From assembly GCF_900111175.1 (NCBI RefSeq), contig NZ_FOGI01000002.1, forward strand, positions 480,022 through 544,021: 64,000 bases of DNA. The letters run 5' to 3'. The notes under the pieces were generated by a model. That model was not told the origin of the DNA, made no database searches, and worked only from the letters and a program-made list of their open reading frames with translations. Both the position numbers and the translations under genes were made by a program. Positions within the stretch are counted from its first letter, which is position 1. Each line of letters starts with the position of its first letter. The stretch comes from Actinokineospora terrae (GTDB lineage Bacteria > Actinomycetota > Actinomycetes > Mycobacteriales > Pseudonocardiaceae). Of this stretch, positions 25,448 to 34,457 are shown one piece after another.

Positions 25448-25789
25448 GTGGACGAGGTGGCGGGGGCGATCGCCGACCCGGTGCGGCGGCGGATCCTGCT
25501 GATGCTCCGGGACGGGGACCTGGCCGCGGGCGACATCGCCGGGCGGTTCGAGATCAGCAGGCCCGCGGTGAGCCGCCACCTGCGCGTGCTGCGCGAGGCA
25601 GGCCTGGTCAGCGACCAGGTCATCGGTCGGCAGCGCGTCTACCGGCTCGTCCCCGCGCCGCTGACCGAGCTGGCGCGGTGGCTGACCGGGTTCGAGCGGG
25701 CGGCCGGGGTGAACCTGGCGGCATTGGACACCGAGGTGCGCAGGGCGCGGCGGGACCGCCTGGCCCGGCGGGAAGAGGACACAGGGTGA
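25448..25789 (+). CDS. ArsR family winged-helix regulator
   Basis: A 113-residue ArsR/SmtB-type repressor. The helix-turn-helix is clear: DPVRRRILLMLRDGDLAAGDIAGRF, then SRPAVSRHLRVLREAGLV and the wing VIGRQRVYRL. There is no metal-binding ELCVCD motif, so this is the subgroup usually paired with SRPBCC proteins. Its stop overlaps the start of such a gene (GTGA), implying translational coupling. The GTG start directly follows a -10-like box and is likely leaderless. Confidence 0.93.
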   Translation: MDEVAGAIADPVRRRILLMLRDGDLAAGDIAGRFEISRPAVSRHLRVLREAGLVSDQVIGRQRVYRLVPAPLTELARWLTGFERAAGVNLAALDTEVRRARRDRLARREEDTG

Positions 25790-26307
25790 GTGGAGAGTTG
25801 TTCCGGACGGCCGTGGGCAGCGAGCTCGTGGTGGGCCGCACGTTCCGGGGGTCGCCGGAGGACGTGTGGGCGAGCATCACCGAACCGGAGCGCACGGCAC
25901 GGTGGTTCGGGCCGTGGGAGGGGAACGGGGCGCCGGGCAACACCATCCGGGTGCAGATGGTGTTCGAGGAGGGCGAGCCGTGGTTCGACGCGCGGATCGA
26001 GGCGTGCGACCCGCCCCGGCGGCTGGGCCTGTCCGTGCTCGACGAGAACGGTTCGTGGCGGATGGACCTGCTGGTGTCGCCGGTCGCGGACGGCACGAGG
26101 CTGCGGTTGGTCCACCACCTGCAGAACCTCGACGCCATCGGTGAGATGGGCCCGGGGTGGGAGTACTACCTCGACCTGCTGGTCGCGGCGCGGGAGGGCA
26201 CCCCGCAGCCGTCGTTCGACGACTACTACCCACGCCTGAAGCCCTACTACCTCGGCCTGGTAGACCCCGATGGAGCGAGCACGGGACTCGACCAGCCAAG
26301 CGTGTGA
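25786..26307 (+). CDS. SRPBCC (AHSA1-like) ligand-binding protein
   Basis: The product has 173 residues with the START/Bet v1-like fold of the AHSA1 branch. The N-terminal strand runs VGRTFRGSPEDVWASITEPERTARWFGPW, the family's opening strand, helix and W-F-G-P signature. Later strands are TRLRLVHHLQNL and the helix GPGWEYYLDLLVAA. Such proteins bind hydrophobic ligands and commonly sit in an operon with an ArsR regulator, as here with a 4-bp overlap. No catalytic role can be assigned. Confidence 0.9.
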   Translation: MSGELFRTAVGSELVVGRTFRGSPEDVWASITEPERTARWFGPWEGNGAPGNTIRVQMVFEEGEPWFDARIEACDPPRRLGLSVLDENGSWRMDLLVSPVADGTRLRLVHHLQNLDAIGEMGPGWEYYLDLLVAAREGTPQPSFDDYYPRLKPYYLGLVDPDGASTGLDQPSV

Positions 26308-26358
26308 GTCAGTGGGGACTCCTACGGTAAGAGGGTCACCTCTGAGAGGAGCACCGCT

Positions 26359-27108
26359 GTGCAGATCGTCCACCTCGCCTCGGCGCTGCGCGACCAGACC
26401 GCCGCCCTCGCCGCGGCACTGGTCGGCATCGACCCGCACGCCCCCGTCCCCACCTGCCCGCAGTGGCAGGTGCGGCACCTCGTCGGGCACGCCGACCAGG
26501 CGTTGCGCTGGAGCGCGGAGATCGCGCGGACCGGGCAGGTCACCCAGATCCCGAACTCGATGGAGTCCGACCCCGGCGACCCCGCGACCTGGGTGGGGAC
26601 GATGCGCGCGGACGCGGAGGGCCTGATCGACGCCGTCGGTGACGGGTCGGCGCTGGTGTGGACGTTCTTCGGCACGCTGCCCTCGGTGTTCTGGCTGCGG
26701 CGCATGGTCGCCGACATGACCATCCACCGCGCGGACGCCGCCATCGCCGCGGGCAAGGAGTACGCCGTGGGGGCGGAGTTGGCGGAGGAGGTCATCACCG
26801 AGGGGTTGGAGTTGCTGACCTCGCCTGAGGCCGCAGCCGTGAAGCCCTCCCTGCTCAAGCTGCACGGCAACGGCGAGACTGTCCTGCTGCTGGCGACCTC
26901 GGGGCGGGGCTGGCTGATCACTCGCAAGCCGGATGGGCTTGCCTTCGAGCACACCACCACCCAGGTCGAGGCGACTGTGACCGCGTCCGGCCGCGTAGAG
27001 GACCTGCTGTGGCTGTTCGCCCGCCGTCTGACTCCCGACGACCAGGGAATCACCGTCACAGGCGACCGGGCCGAGCTGGACCACTGGCTGGCGCACACGG
27101 CCTTCTAG
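26359..27108 (+). CDS. Maleylpyruvate isomerase-family (DinB-like) mycothiol-dependent protein
   Basis: A 249-residue protein of the actinobacterial maleylpyruvate isomerase family. The N-terminal DinB-like four-helix domain includes CPQWQVRHLVGHADQALRW and MVADMTIHRADAA, whose histidines are the usual metal ligands. The C-terminal alpha/beta domain runs from ~165 and ends ITVTGDRAELDHWLA. Members are thiol (mycothiol) dependent transferases or isomerases; the substrate is unknown. GTG start with GAGAGGA upstream, 51 bp after the SRPBCC gene and perhaps in the same transcript. Confidence 0.88.
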   Translation: MQIVHLASALRDQTAALAAALVGIDPHAPVPTCPQWQVRHLVGHADQALRWSAEIARTGQVTQIPNSMESDPGDPATWVGTMRADAEGLIDAVGDGSALVWTFFGTLPSVFWLRRMVADMTIHRADAAIAAGKEYAVGAELAEEVITEGLELLTSPEAAAVKPSLLKLHGNGETVLLLATSGRGWLITRKPDGLAFEHTTTQVEATVTASGRVEDLLWLFARRLTPDDQGITVTGDRAELDHWLAHTAF

Positions 27109-27129
27109 GCCCCGAGGCACAATCGCACC

Positions 27130-28359
27130 GTGAAGGTGATGCTGGGGCGGATCTGGCGGGCAGTGCGCTACCTCGTGGTCGGGGGTGCGACGTCGATGCT
27201 GGCGCTGCTCGCGCTGTGCGGTCTGGTCCTGCTGACAGCCCTGTGCGCCGTGTTCGGGTTGGGTCTACCGGTGGTGCCGGAAGCCATGCGGTTCATCCGT
27301 CGTGTGCCCGACATCGAGCGGCGGCGCGCAGCCCGGGCCTTGGGCGTATCGGTGCCGGAGGCGTATCGACCGCTGACGGGGTCTATAGGTCGGCAGGTCC
27401 ACACAGTCCTGTTCGATCCGGCTACCAGGCGGGATATCGCCTGGATAGTGCTCCACGCCTTTACAGGCGTAATCGCGGCAGGTATGGCGGTAGGTCTACC
27501 GCTGGCCACAATCAACCAGGCCCTCATCCCGACCTACTGGTACCTGTTGCCGAACGGTGCGCCAAGCGGGTTCGACTACCAGGTGACGTCCTGGCGACTG
27601 GCGATGGTGAGCTTGCTCGTCGCAGCCCTCTATGGGGGCCTGACGTTGCTCCTACCTGCTGCTGCGAAGCGCCAGGCGCAGTTCGCCCGATGGCTGCTCA
27701 AGCCGACCGAGGGTGTGTTGCTGCAAGACCGCGTGGCCGAGCTCACCGCGACCAGGGCCGCGGCGCTCGACGCGCACGGTGCCGAGCTGCGCCGGATCGA
27801 ACGCGACTTGCACGACGGGACGCAGGCACGCATCGCCGCCGTCATCATGCAACTGGGCATCGCGGAGCAGCTGCGCGACCGGGACACCGGCGCCGCGTTC
27901 GACCTGGTGCGCAAGGCCCAGGACACCGCGGTCTCCGCGCTCGCCGAACTCCGCGACGTCGTGCGCAGCATCTACCCGCCGGTGCTGTCCGACCGCGGCC
28001 TCGACGGGGCGGTGACCGCGCTGGCCGCCCGCTGCCCGATCCCGTGTGAGCTGGACCTCGCCCAGGTCGGCAGGCGACCGGCCGCGGTGGAGGCGGCGGC
28101 ATACTTCATCATCGCCGAGGCGTTGACCAACGTCACCAAGCACTCCGGCGCCGGACAGGTCTCGATCGGGCTCGACGCCGCGGAGGACAGGTTGCTGATC
28201 ACGGTCGACGACGACGGTCGCGGCGGTGCCGACGAGGCGCTGGGCAGCGGGCTGGTGGGCATCCGGCGCCGGGTCGACGCCCTGGACGGCAGCACCGTGC
28301 TGACCAGCCCGGTCGGCGGCCCCACCACGTTGCGGGTGGAGCTGCCATGCGGGTCGTGA
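27130..28359 (+). CDS. Two-component sensor histidine kinase (NarL/DesK type)
   Basis: A 409-residue membrane kinase. Hydrophobic helices lie at ~15-48, ~103-128 and ~157-180. The HisKA_3 box LRRIERDLHDGTQARI has the phospho-acceptor at His228. The ATPase domain (~300-405) shows the N box EALTNVTKHSGA and the G boxes VDDDGRGGAD and GLVGIRRRV. It overlaps the response regulator gene by 13 bp. GTG start is probably leaderless: CACAAT ends 6 nt upstream. The gene lies between the two metzincin paralogues, so control of secreted proteases is an inference only. Confidence 0.93.
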   Translation: MKVMLGRIWRAVRYLVVGGATSMLALLALCGLVLLTALCAVFGLGLPVVPEAMRFIRRVPDIERRRAARALGVSVPEAYRPLTGSIGRQVHTVLFDPATRRDIAWIVLHAFTGVIAAGMAVGLPLATINQALIPTYWYLLPNGAPSGFDYQVTSWRLAMVSLLVAALYGGLTLLLPAAAKRQAQFARWLLKPTEGVLLQDRVAELTATRAAALDAHGAELRRIERDLHDGTQARIAAVIMQLGIAEQLRDRDTGAAFDLVRKAQDTAVSALAELRDVVRSIYPPVLSDRGLDGAVTALAARCPIPCELDLAQVGRRPAAVEAAAYFIIAEALTNVTKHSGAGQVSIGLDAAEDRLLITVDDDGRGGADEALGSGLVGIRRRVDALDGSTVLTSPVGGPTTLRVELPCGS

Positions 28360-28994
28360 TCGCCGAGGACGACGCCCTGTTGCGCGAGGGCCTCGTACTG
28401 CTGCTGAGCACCGCGGGTATAGAGGTGCGCGCGGCCGTGGACAACGCGACGGACTTCCTGGCGGCGGTCACCGCCGAGCGACCGGACGCGGTCGTAGTCG
28501 ACGTGCGGCTGCCCCCGACCTTCACCGACGACGGCTTGCGTGCGGCCGTCGCGGCCCGGAAGGTGCATCCTGGCCTGCCGGTGTTGGTGCTATCCGCGTT
28601 CGTTGAGGACAGCTACGCCTCAGAACTGCTCGCGGACGGCGCGGGAGGGGTCGGTTACCTGCTCAAGGAGCGCGTCGGGCGGGTGGACAAGTTCCTCGAC
28701 GCCCTGCGCCGGGTCGCCGCGGGCGGGACCGCGATGGATCCCGAGGTCATCGCCCAGCTGCTGGTCCGGCACCGGGCGGACGACCCGCTGGTGACGCTGA
28801 CCAGCCGGGAGCGCGAGGTGCTGGGGCTGATGGCCGAGGGGCACGACAACACCACGATCGGCGCCCTGCTCGTGGTCAGTGACGGCGCGGTGCAGAAGCA
28901 CATCCGCAACATCTTCAGCAAGCTCAACCTGACCAGCGACGAGGCGGGCCACCGCAGGGTGCTGGCGGTCCTGGCGTACCTGAACGCCTCCTGA
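28347..28994 (+). CDS. NarL/FixJ family response regulator
   Basis: The protein has 215 residues. The receiver domain (~1-120) has the acidic pair at Glu7-Asp8-Asp9, phospho-acceptor Asp52 in VVVDVRLPP, Ser in VLSAF and Lys in YLLKE. The LuxR helix-turn-helix (~150-212) reads LTSREREVLGLMAEGHDNTTIG then GAVQKHIRNIFSKL. It overlaps the kinase gene and forms a cognate pair with it. The second metzincin gene begins 249 bp downstream and is a candidate target. Confidence 0.95.
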   Translation: MRVVIAEDDALLREGLVLLLSTAGIEVRAAVDNATDFLAAVTAERPDAVVVDVRLPPTFTDDGLRAAVAARKVHPGLPVLVLSAFVEDSYASELLADGAGGVGYLLKERVGRVDKFLDALRRVAAGGTAMDPEVIAQLLVRHRADDPLVTLTSREREVLGLMAEGHDNTTIGALLVVSDGAVQKHIRNIFSKLNLTSDEAGHRRVLAVLAYLNAS

Positions 28995-29243
28995 CGCTCC
29001 TGGCTCTCCTCAGGTTCGGGTGACGGTCTCGTCCCCCGACCGGTGCCTGCCCGGTCACTGGTGCCACATTCCGTTGGCGTGGCTCCGTTGTGGGGGACAT
29101 CCCGCGAGGGGCAACCCCCTGCTGTCGGCTGCGGTCCGTGGGTTCTGAGGCGTGCACCCGGTTCGCACCCGCGCGCGCACCCGACCCACTCCCCCGGCAC
29201 CGGAGTCTTGGTCTCAGCAAGCCAGAACCGAAGGAGACCAGAG

Positions 29244-30017
29244 ATGATCCGCTCGATCACCACCATCGCCGCCACTGTCCTGGCCGCCACCGCGGTGATC
29301 GTCGCCGGGCAGCCGGTCTCCTCCACCGCCCCGGCGAGCGACGAGCTGTTCCTGGTCGCCGAGGCGTTCACCTACGACGAGGGCGACGCCGTCACCGCGG
29401 CCGTGACCGCCGCCTCCGCCGCCAGCGCCTGCGAGGACACCACCTATGCGCTGAAGACCTGGAAGGTCGGCTCGCTGACCTGGCTCTACAACGGCGCGGG
29501 TGTCCCGGCCAACATCGCCTCGACCGCGCTGGACTCGATCACCACTTCCACCAACACCGTCGCCAAGGGCACCAACCGCTGCGGCCTGGCCGCGCTGACC
29601 ACCTCCACCTACACCTACGGCGGCACCACCACCGTCAAGCCCCAGGTGTCCTCCACCGCCACCTGCACCGGCAACGACAACAAGTCGGTCACCGGCTGGG
29701 GCACCCTGCCCGCGAAGGTTCTGGCCTACACCTGCACCTACTACAACGCCAAGGGCGTCGTCATCGCCTCCGACACCCTCATCGACAACGTCGCCTACAC
29801 CTGGTTCACCACCAAGCCGGCGAACTGCACCGGTCAGCAGTACGACCTGGAGACCACCCTCACCCACGAGCGCCTGCACACCGCGGGCCTGGGCCACGTC
29901 GACCAGACCACCAACGCCACCCAGACCATGACTCCGGCCAGCTCGCCGTGCGACACCTCCCGCCGCCTGCTCGGCGCCGGTGACTACGCCGGTCTGAAGG
30001 CTCTGGCCGGCAAGTAG
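29244..30017 (+). CDS. Secreted metzincin-type metalloprotease, paralogue 2
   Basis: The protein has 257 residues and is paralogous to the gene at 24.6 kb. It has a signal peptide of ~27 residues, HERLHTAGLGH at 208-218, a candidate Met-turn at residue 229 and the same cysteine pattern. The C-terminal ~190 residues are nearly superimposable with paralogue 1, while signal peptide and first 40 mature residues differ. AAGGAG precedes the ATG. The leader resembles that of paralogue 1 (GTCTTGGT..AGCCAGAACCGAAGG versus CTCTTGTGT..AGCCAGGAGCCGAAGG), so promoter and gene were duplicated together. A terminator follows. The function is probably extracellular proteolysis of an unknown target. Confidence 0.82.
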   Translation: MIRSITTIAATVLAATAVIVAGQPVSSTAPASDELFLVAEAFTYDEGDAVTAAVTAASAASACEDTTYALKTWKVGSLTWLYNGAGVPANIASTALDSITTSTNTVAKGTNRCGLAALTTSTYTYGGTTTVKPQVSSTATCTGNDNKSVTGWGTLPAKVLAYTCTYYNAKGVVIASDTLIDNVAYTWFTTKPANCTGQQYDLETTLTHERLHTAGLGHVDQTTNATQTMTPASSPCDTSRRLLGAGDYAGLKALAGK

Positions 30018-30033
30018 TCGAAGTCCGGACCAG

Positions 30034-30068
30034 ATCCCTCTCGGCCTCAAGGCCGGGAGGGATTTCCC
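30034..30068 (+). terminator. Stem-loop terminator
   Basis: Stem ATCCCTC-TCGGCC / GGCCGG-GAGGGAT with a TCAA loop, followed by a short T-rich stretch, 16 bp after the second metalloprotease. Confidence 0.85.
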
Positions 30069-30238
30069 TTGTCCTGGGCCAGTTGCCCGATCGGGGGTAG
30101 TGCCAGGACTACCCCCGCACTACAGACAAGTAGACCCCGAAGACTAGTGCTAGCACCATGGGAAGCGACGGAAAACCCTTGTAGCTTGGATTTCACCGGG
30201 AGAACTCACCAAACCCGGTTCACCAAGGGGGAAATCCG

Positions 30239-31357
30239 ATGCGATCAACAGTGCGCAAGCGCGCCCTGGTCGGCGCCGCGGTCGTGGCGGGACTCGTGGC
30301 CGGTTCGACAACGGCCGTCGCCGAACCGGCAGGCGTCTCCACACGAGGCGCCGTGACCCGGGCGCTCGACCAGGTCGTCCGAACAGGGGTGCCGGGCGCG
30401 CAAGCGGTGGTCAGCGACCGAGGCCGGTCCTGGGAAGTGTCCAGAGGAGCCGGTGACCTGCGCACCGGGCGGCCTTTCCCGCCCCGGGCCAGAGTCCGGA
30501 TCGGCAGCAACACCAAGACGTTCGTCGCGGTCGTGGTGCTGGGGCTGGTCGGCGAGGGGCGGGTCGAGCTGGACGCCCCGGTGCAGCGGTACCTGCCGGG
30601 CGTGGTCCGCGGCAACGGCAACGACGGCACGCGGATCACGGTTCGCCAGCTGTTGCAGCACACCAGCGGTCTGGCTGATTACCTGGCGGCGATCGATCCG
30701 CTGTCGAACCGGTGGAAGCACGTCGAGCCCGCCGAGGTGGTCCGGATCGCGATGGGCCTGGCGCCGCACTTCGCGCCGGGCAGCAGGTGGGAGTACTCCA
30801 ACACGAACTACGTGCTGGCCGGGATGCTGGTCGAGCGGGTGACCGGACGCTCGGTCGCGGCCGAGGTCGAGCGCCGGATCACCGGCCCGCTCGGCCTGAG
30901 ATCGACCTACTTCCCGCGCGACCACGAGACCGGGATCCGCGGGCCGCACCCGCGCGGGTACGCCGAGATCGACGGCAAGCGCGTCGACTACACCCGGCAA
31001 GATCCGTCCTGGGGTGGGGCTGCCGGTGCCATGGTGTCCACAGGGGAGGAACTCAACACGTTCTTCGCCGCCCTGCTGGGTGGTCGCCTGCTCCCGGCGG
31101 CGCAGTTGGCGGAGATGAAGCGGACCGTCCCGGCGGACGTGGCACCCGGCGCGAGCTACGGCCTCGGCCTGATCCGGTACGGCACCACCTGCGGCAGGGA
31201 CCTGTGGGGTCACGGCGGCAGCATCCCCGGTTACCGCACCCGAGGCGGTATCACCACCACCGGTCGGGCCGTGACCGTCACGGTCAACCAGCTCGTGGAC
31301 ACGCACGAGAGCACCACCGCCCTCGACCAGGCCGTCGACACCGCCGCCTGCTCGTAG
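30239..31357 (+). CDS. Secreted serine hydrolase, class C beta-lactamase / D-Ala-D-Ala carboxypeptidase family
   Basis: The product has 372 residues. A signal peptide ends near AVA-EPA (residue ~29). Penicillin-binding fold motifs are in order: SxxK (Ser90-Asn-Thr-Lys93 in RIGSNTKTF), YxN (Tyr186-Ser-Asn188 in WEYSNTNYVL) and HGG in LWGHGGSIPGY replacing KTG, as in R61-type DD-peptidases and related esterases. Acts outside the membrane, with peptidoglycan peptides, D-amino peptides or esters as possible substrates. ATG with AAGGGGG upstream. It is followed 57 bp later by an S33 peptidase, so the two may be co-expressed. Confidence 0.9.
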   Translation: MRSTVRKRALVGAAVVAGLVAGSTTAVAEPAGVSTRGAVTRALDQVVRTGVPGAQAVVSDRGRSWEVSRGAGDLRTGRPFPPRARVRIGSNTKTFVAVVVLGLVGEGRVELDAPVQRYLPGVVRGNGNDGTRITVRQLLQHTSGLADYLAAIDPLSNRWKHVEPAEVVRIAMGLAPHFAPGSRWEYSNTNYVLAGMLVERVTGRSVAAEVERRITGPLGLRSTYFPRDHETGIRGPHPRGYAEIDGKRVDYTRQDPSWGGAAGAMVSTGEELNTFFAALLGGRLLPAAQLAEMKRTVPADVAPGASYGLGLIRYGTTCGRDLWGHGGSIPGYRTRGGITTTGRAVTVTVNQLVDTHESTTALDQAVDTAACS

Positions 31358-31414
31358 TACCAGCGCCTGTGGGGCGCTGCACCATTCACTTCGACTGACC
31401 TTGTGGAGATCGAC

Positions 31415-32917
31415 ATGAAACGCATGACCGCACTCGTGGCGGCCGTGACCGCTGGAGCTGGGCTGATGGTGGGGGTGGGCTCCGCAGGCGCGAGCGAGTC
31501 CAGTGTGGAGGGACTCACGCGGTACCACCATCAGCGGCTGGCGTGGAAGGACTGTCAGCACAGCGATTTGGACGCCGCAGGCGCGCAGTGCGCGGATGTG
31601 CGGGTTCCGCTGGACTACGCGCGACCACAGGGGCGGAGCATCACCGTGGCCATCTCCCGGATCAAGGCCACCGACCCGGCGAAACGCCGAGGCGTGATGT
31701 TGTCCAATCCCGGCGGGCCCGGTGGTTCGGGGTTAGACCTGATGGTGACGGTCCGGAAGGCGATGACCGCGGATGTCCAGGCGCGGTACGACCTGATCGG
31801 ACTGGATCCGCGCGGAATCGGGCGGTCGACACCCGTCGACTGCCAGTGGCCGGTGGGGATCATGTTGCGGTCCGCCGGCGTGGACCGGGCCGCGTTCGAC
31901 CGGACTGTCGCGGTGCAGGCCGACCTGGCCAGGCGGTGCGCCGCGACGGAGGGCGAGTACCTGCGGCACATCTCGACGCGGAACACGGCGCGGGACATGG
32001 ACGTGGTGCGCGCGGTGCTGGGCGAGCAGCGGATCAGCTACTTCGGTTGGTCGTACGGGACCTACCTGGGCGCGGTCTATACCCAGATGTTCCCTGGGCG
32101 CAGCGACCGGTTCGTGCTCGACAGCGCGGCCAACCCCGCGGACTGGTTCACCGGTACGATGGCGGCGATGGCCGCGCCGAACGAGGCCGCCCTGGACAGC
32201 TGGTCCGCCTGGGCCGCGACCCGCGACGGCGAGTTCCACCTGGGCACGACCGGGCGACAGGTGCGTTCCCTGGTGGAGGGTCTGGTGCGGCGGGCGGCGC
32301 GGGAGCCGATCCGGATCGGCGAGTACCAGGTGGACCAGCACGTCTTACCGATGGTGCTGTTCGTCCGGTTCGACTCGGCGCGCAACGACGTCGCATTGGC
32401 CGGTGACATCCGGCAGCTCGTCGACGCCGCTGACGGCAAGGTCGTGACGCCGAACCCGGGGTTGGAGCAGATCCTGCGCGTGTTCTACCGGCCGACCGCG
32501 CAGATCCAGAACTCCGGTCAGGCGGCGGTGGTCTGCGGTGACTCGTCCGCGCCGCGGGATCCGGAGTGGTACTGGCGCCGCATCCAGCGGGTCCGCTCGA
32601 CCTACCCGGTCTTCGGGTCGTTCACCCACAGCCTGACCGCCTGCGCGTTCTGGGCACCACCGGCGGAGCCGAAGACCGTCGTGCGCAACTCGGTCCCGGC
32701 CCTGATCGTCCAGGCCACCGGGGACACCCGCACCTCCTACGACGGCGCGGTCCAGCTGCACCGGGCCATGACCGGCTCCCGGCTCGTCACCCTCCGGGAC
32801 GTCCGCATCCACGCCGTCTTCGGCAACTACCCCAACCGCTGCGTCGAGGACGCCGTCAACACCTACTTCCGCGACGGGACACTCCCCCGCGCCGACACCA
32901 CCTGCCATGACGACTGA
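31415..32917 (+). CDS. Secreted alpha/beta-hydrolase, tripeptidyl-aminopeptidase type (S33)
   Basis: A 500-residue exported hydrolase. It has a signal peptide (~1-27, ends GASES), the oxyanion strand NPGGPGGSG (98-106), the DPRGIGRS segment, and the nucleophile elbow GWSYGT with Ser213. An Asp lies in QATGDTRTSY and the putative catalytic His in DVRIHAVFGNYPNRC near the C-terminus. This is the layout of Streptomyces SlpD/E and TAP-type peptidases that remove tripeptides from secreted proteins. The ATG with GGAG 7 nt upstream is preferred over an in-frame GTG four codons earlier. It may process products of the neighbouring secreted proteases, an inference from context. Confidence 0.9.
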   Translation: MKRMTALVAAVTAGAGLMVGVGSAGASESSVEGLTRYHHQRLAWKDCQHSDLDAAGAQCADVRVPLDYARPQGRSITVAISRIKATDPAKRRGVMLSNPGGPGGSGLDLMVTVRKAMTADVQARYDLIGLDPRGIGRSTPVDCQWPVGIMLRSAGVDRAAFDRTVAVQADLARRCAATEGEYLRHISTRNTARDMDVVRAVLGEQRISYFGWSYGTYLGAVYTQMFPGRSDRFVLDSAANPADWFTGTMAAMAAPNEAALDSWSAWAATRDGEFHLGTTGRQVRSLVEGLVRRAAREPIRIGEYQVDQHVLPMVLFVRFDSARNDVALAGDIRQLVDAADGKVVTPNPGLEQILRVFYRPTAQIQNSGQAAVVCGDSSAPRDPEWYWRRIQRVRSTYPVFGSFTHSLTACAFWAPPAEPKTVVRNSVPALIVQATGDTRTSYDGAVQLHRAMTGSRLVTLRDVRIHAVFGNYPNRCVEDAVNTYFRDGTLPRADTTCHDD

Positions 32918-33087
32918 TCCACTCGTCGGTGGCGGGCTCGGTCGAACGCGGCAAGGCCCGTCACCACACCAACCCGGACCGGAGCACCAGCCATGGCACG
33001 GACGCCACCATCACCAGAACGGGCACGGGCACGGGCAGCCGCGGCCGGTGGCTGGCCGGGCGGAGGGGGCGGCCGTAGATTGGTGGG

Positions 33088-33894
33088 ATGTCTGCGCTGC
33101 TGCTTGTTTCCGATCTGACCTACCCGGCTCGTGGACGGCGTTACGGCGACGAGGACGCGTACCTGGCGTCGCGGCTGCGGGCGCACTTCGACGTCGCGCT
33201 GTGCCACCCGGCGGACGCGGTGGCGCTGATGGACCGGTTCGACGTGGTGCTGGTGCGCAACAGCGGACCTGTCCTGCACTACCCGGCCGAGTACGCGGCG
33301 TTCCGGGCGCACGCGCTGGCGAACGGGACAGCCGTGTTCAACCCGCTGCACGGGCGTGGGGACATGGCGGGCAAGCAGTACCTGGTGGACCTGTCGGCGG
33401 CGGGGTATCCGGTGATCCCCACGGTCGACCGGGTCGAGGACGTCGATCGGCTGCCCGATGTGGCCGGCTACGTGGTCAAGCCCAAGGCGGGCGCCGACTC
33501 GGTGGGGCTGCTGCGCACCGACCGCGCGGGCATCCCCGCCGGGGGCGACATCCTGATCCAGCCGGAGGTCGACTTCGAGTACGAGGTGTCGTTCTACTTC
33601 GTCGACCACCAGTTCCACTACGCCCTCCACGCCCCCGACCCCGGCAAGCGCTGGGAACTGCGGCCGTACGAACCGAACGGCGACGACCTGGCCTTCGCCG
33701 AGCGGTTCGTGCGGTGGAACACCCTCGACCACGGCATCCAGCGGGTCGACGCCTGCCGGACCGCGGCGGGGTTGCTGCTGGTGGAATTGGAGGACCTCAA
33801 CCCGTACCTGTCCCTGGATCTGGTCGACGAGTCCACCCGGGACACCTTCGTCGAGGCGGTCGCTGCGTCGCTGCGGGACCTGAGCGGCCACTAG
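33088..33894 (+). CDS. ATP-grasp domain protein
   Basis: A 268-residue protein with a glutathione-synthetase/RimK-like ATP-grasp fold: an N-terminal Rossmann-like part (LLLVSDLTYPARG, FDVVLVRNSG) and AGKQYLVDLSAAGYPVIPT. Next come the ATP lysine strand GYVVKPKAGADSVGL, the ILIQPEVDFEYEVSFYFVD strand, and VELEDLNPYLSLD with the Glu/Asn Mg ligands. The family ligates a carboxylate to an amine or thiol through an acylphosphate; the substrate is unknown. The ATG lies 6 nt after TAGATT, so translation is probably leaderless. Two exact GGGCAC hexamers and one GGGCAG occur ~65 bp upstream. Confidence 0.85.
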   Translation: MSALLLVSDLTYPARGRRYGDEDAYLASRLRAHFDVALCHPADAVALMDRFDVVLVRNSGPVLHYPAEYAAFRAHALANGTAVFNPLHGRGDMAGKQYLVDLSAAGYPVIPTVDRVEDVDRLPDVAGYVVKPKAGADSVGLLRTDRAGIPAGGDILIQPEVDFEYEVSFYFVDHQFHYALHAPDPGKRWELRPYEPNGDDLAFAERFVRWNTLDHGIQRVDACRTAAGLLLVELEDLNPYLSLDLVDESTRDTFVEAVAASLRDLSGH

Positions 33895-33981
33895 CGGTCC
33901 AGATACACCGGCGAGCACGCGGGCACCGGTACCACACGGATACCCTCCCATCAGGTGATGGTCGACAGCGCGCCGGCCCAT

Positions 33982-33992
33982 TCCACAGTGGA
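33982..33992. repeat. Interspersed near-palindrome TCCACAGTGGA (intergenic copy)
   Basis: Exact 11-bp copy of the motif described at 23826, here in the gene-poor region 88 bp after the ATP-grasp stop codon. Confidence 0.8.
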
Positions 33993-34403
33993 CGCTTCAG
34001 CCGTCCAGGGACTGGGCAGCCACCCCGGCGCGTTCGTAGGCTTCAACCGTTCGCCTCGCTAGCACCGCCGCTACCGACGAGCACCTATGGACGGACCATC
34101 CGCACCGGACAGTCCGGGACCCGAGCCGCGGGTCCCCCCACCTGACGCCAAGCCAGGCGAGGGGACCCGCTCCAGGTCACCGGTGACGTGCGCGCGGGAC
34201 CGCCGCGAGGGCCCGCCGGGATCTCGGTGATCCGGATCCCGAAGGGCGCGCACAGATTCGCGGCGAGCGCGGTAGGCGCGGGTTCTGGTCTGGCCGACGC
34301 GCGTGGGCGCGGTGCGGTCTGGCCGTTCTGCCCGCCGGGCAGGGCACCGATCCGCACACGGGCAGCAGTGCGCGCGCCAGCCAGGGCGATCCGCGCCGCG
34401 GAC

Positions 34404-34457
34404 GGGCATGGGCATGGGCACGGGCACGGGCACGGGCACGGGCACGGGCACGGGCAC
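34404..34457. repeat. Nine-unit hexamer microsatellite GGGCA(T/C)
   Basis: Two GGGCAT units followed by seven GGGCAC units in perfect register (54 bp). Three related units (two GGGCAC, one GGGCAG) occur at 33021-33038. It would encode Pro-Val or Gly-His runs; no gene uses it. Confidence 0.95.

Noticed and set aside
34085-34357. Xanthine dehydrogenase large-subunit C-terminal fragment
   Set aside because: The resemblance (FGIRITEIP) is only a few residues long and the flanks do not continue it; too weak to list as a pseudogene.
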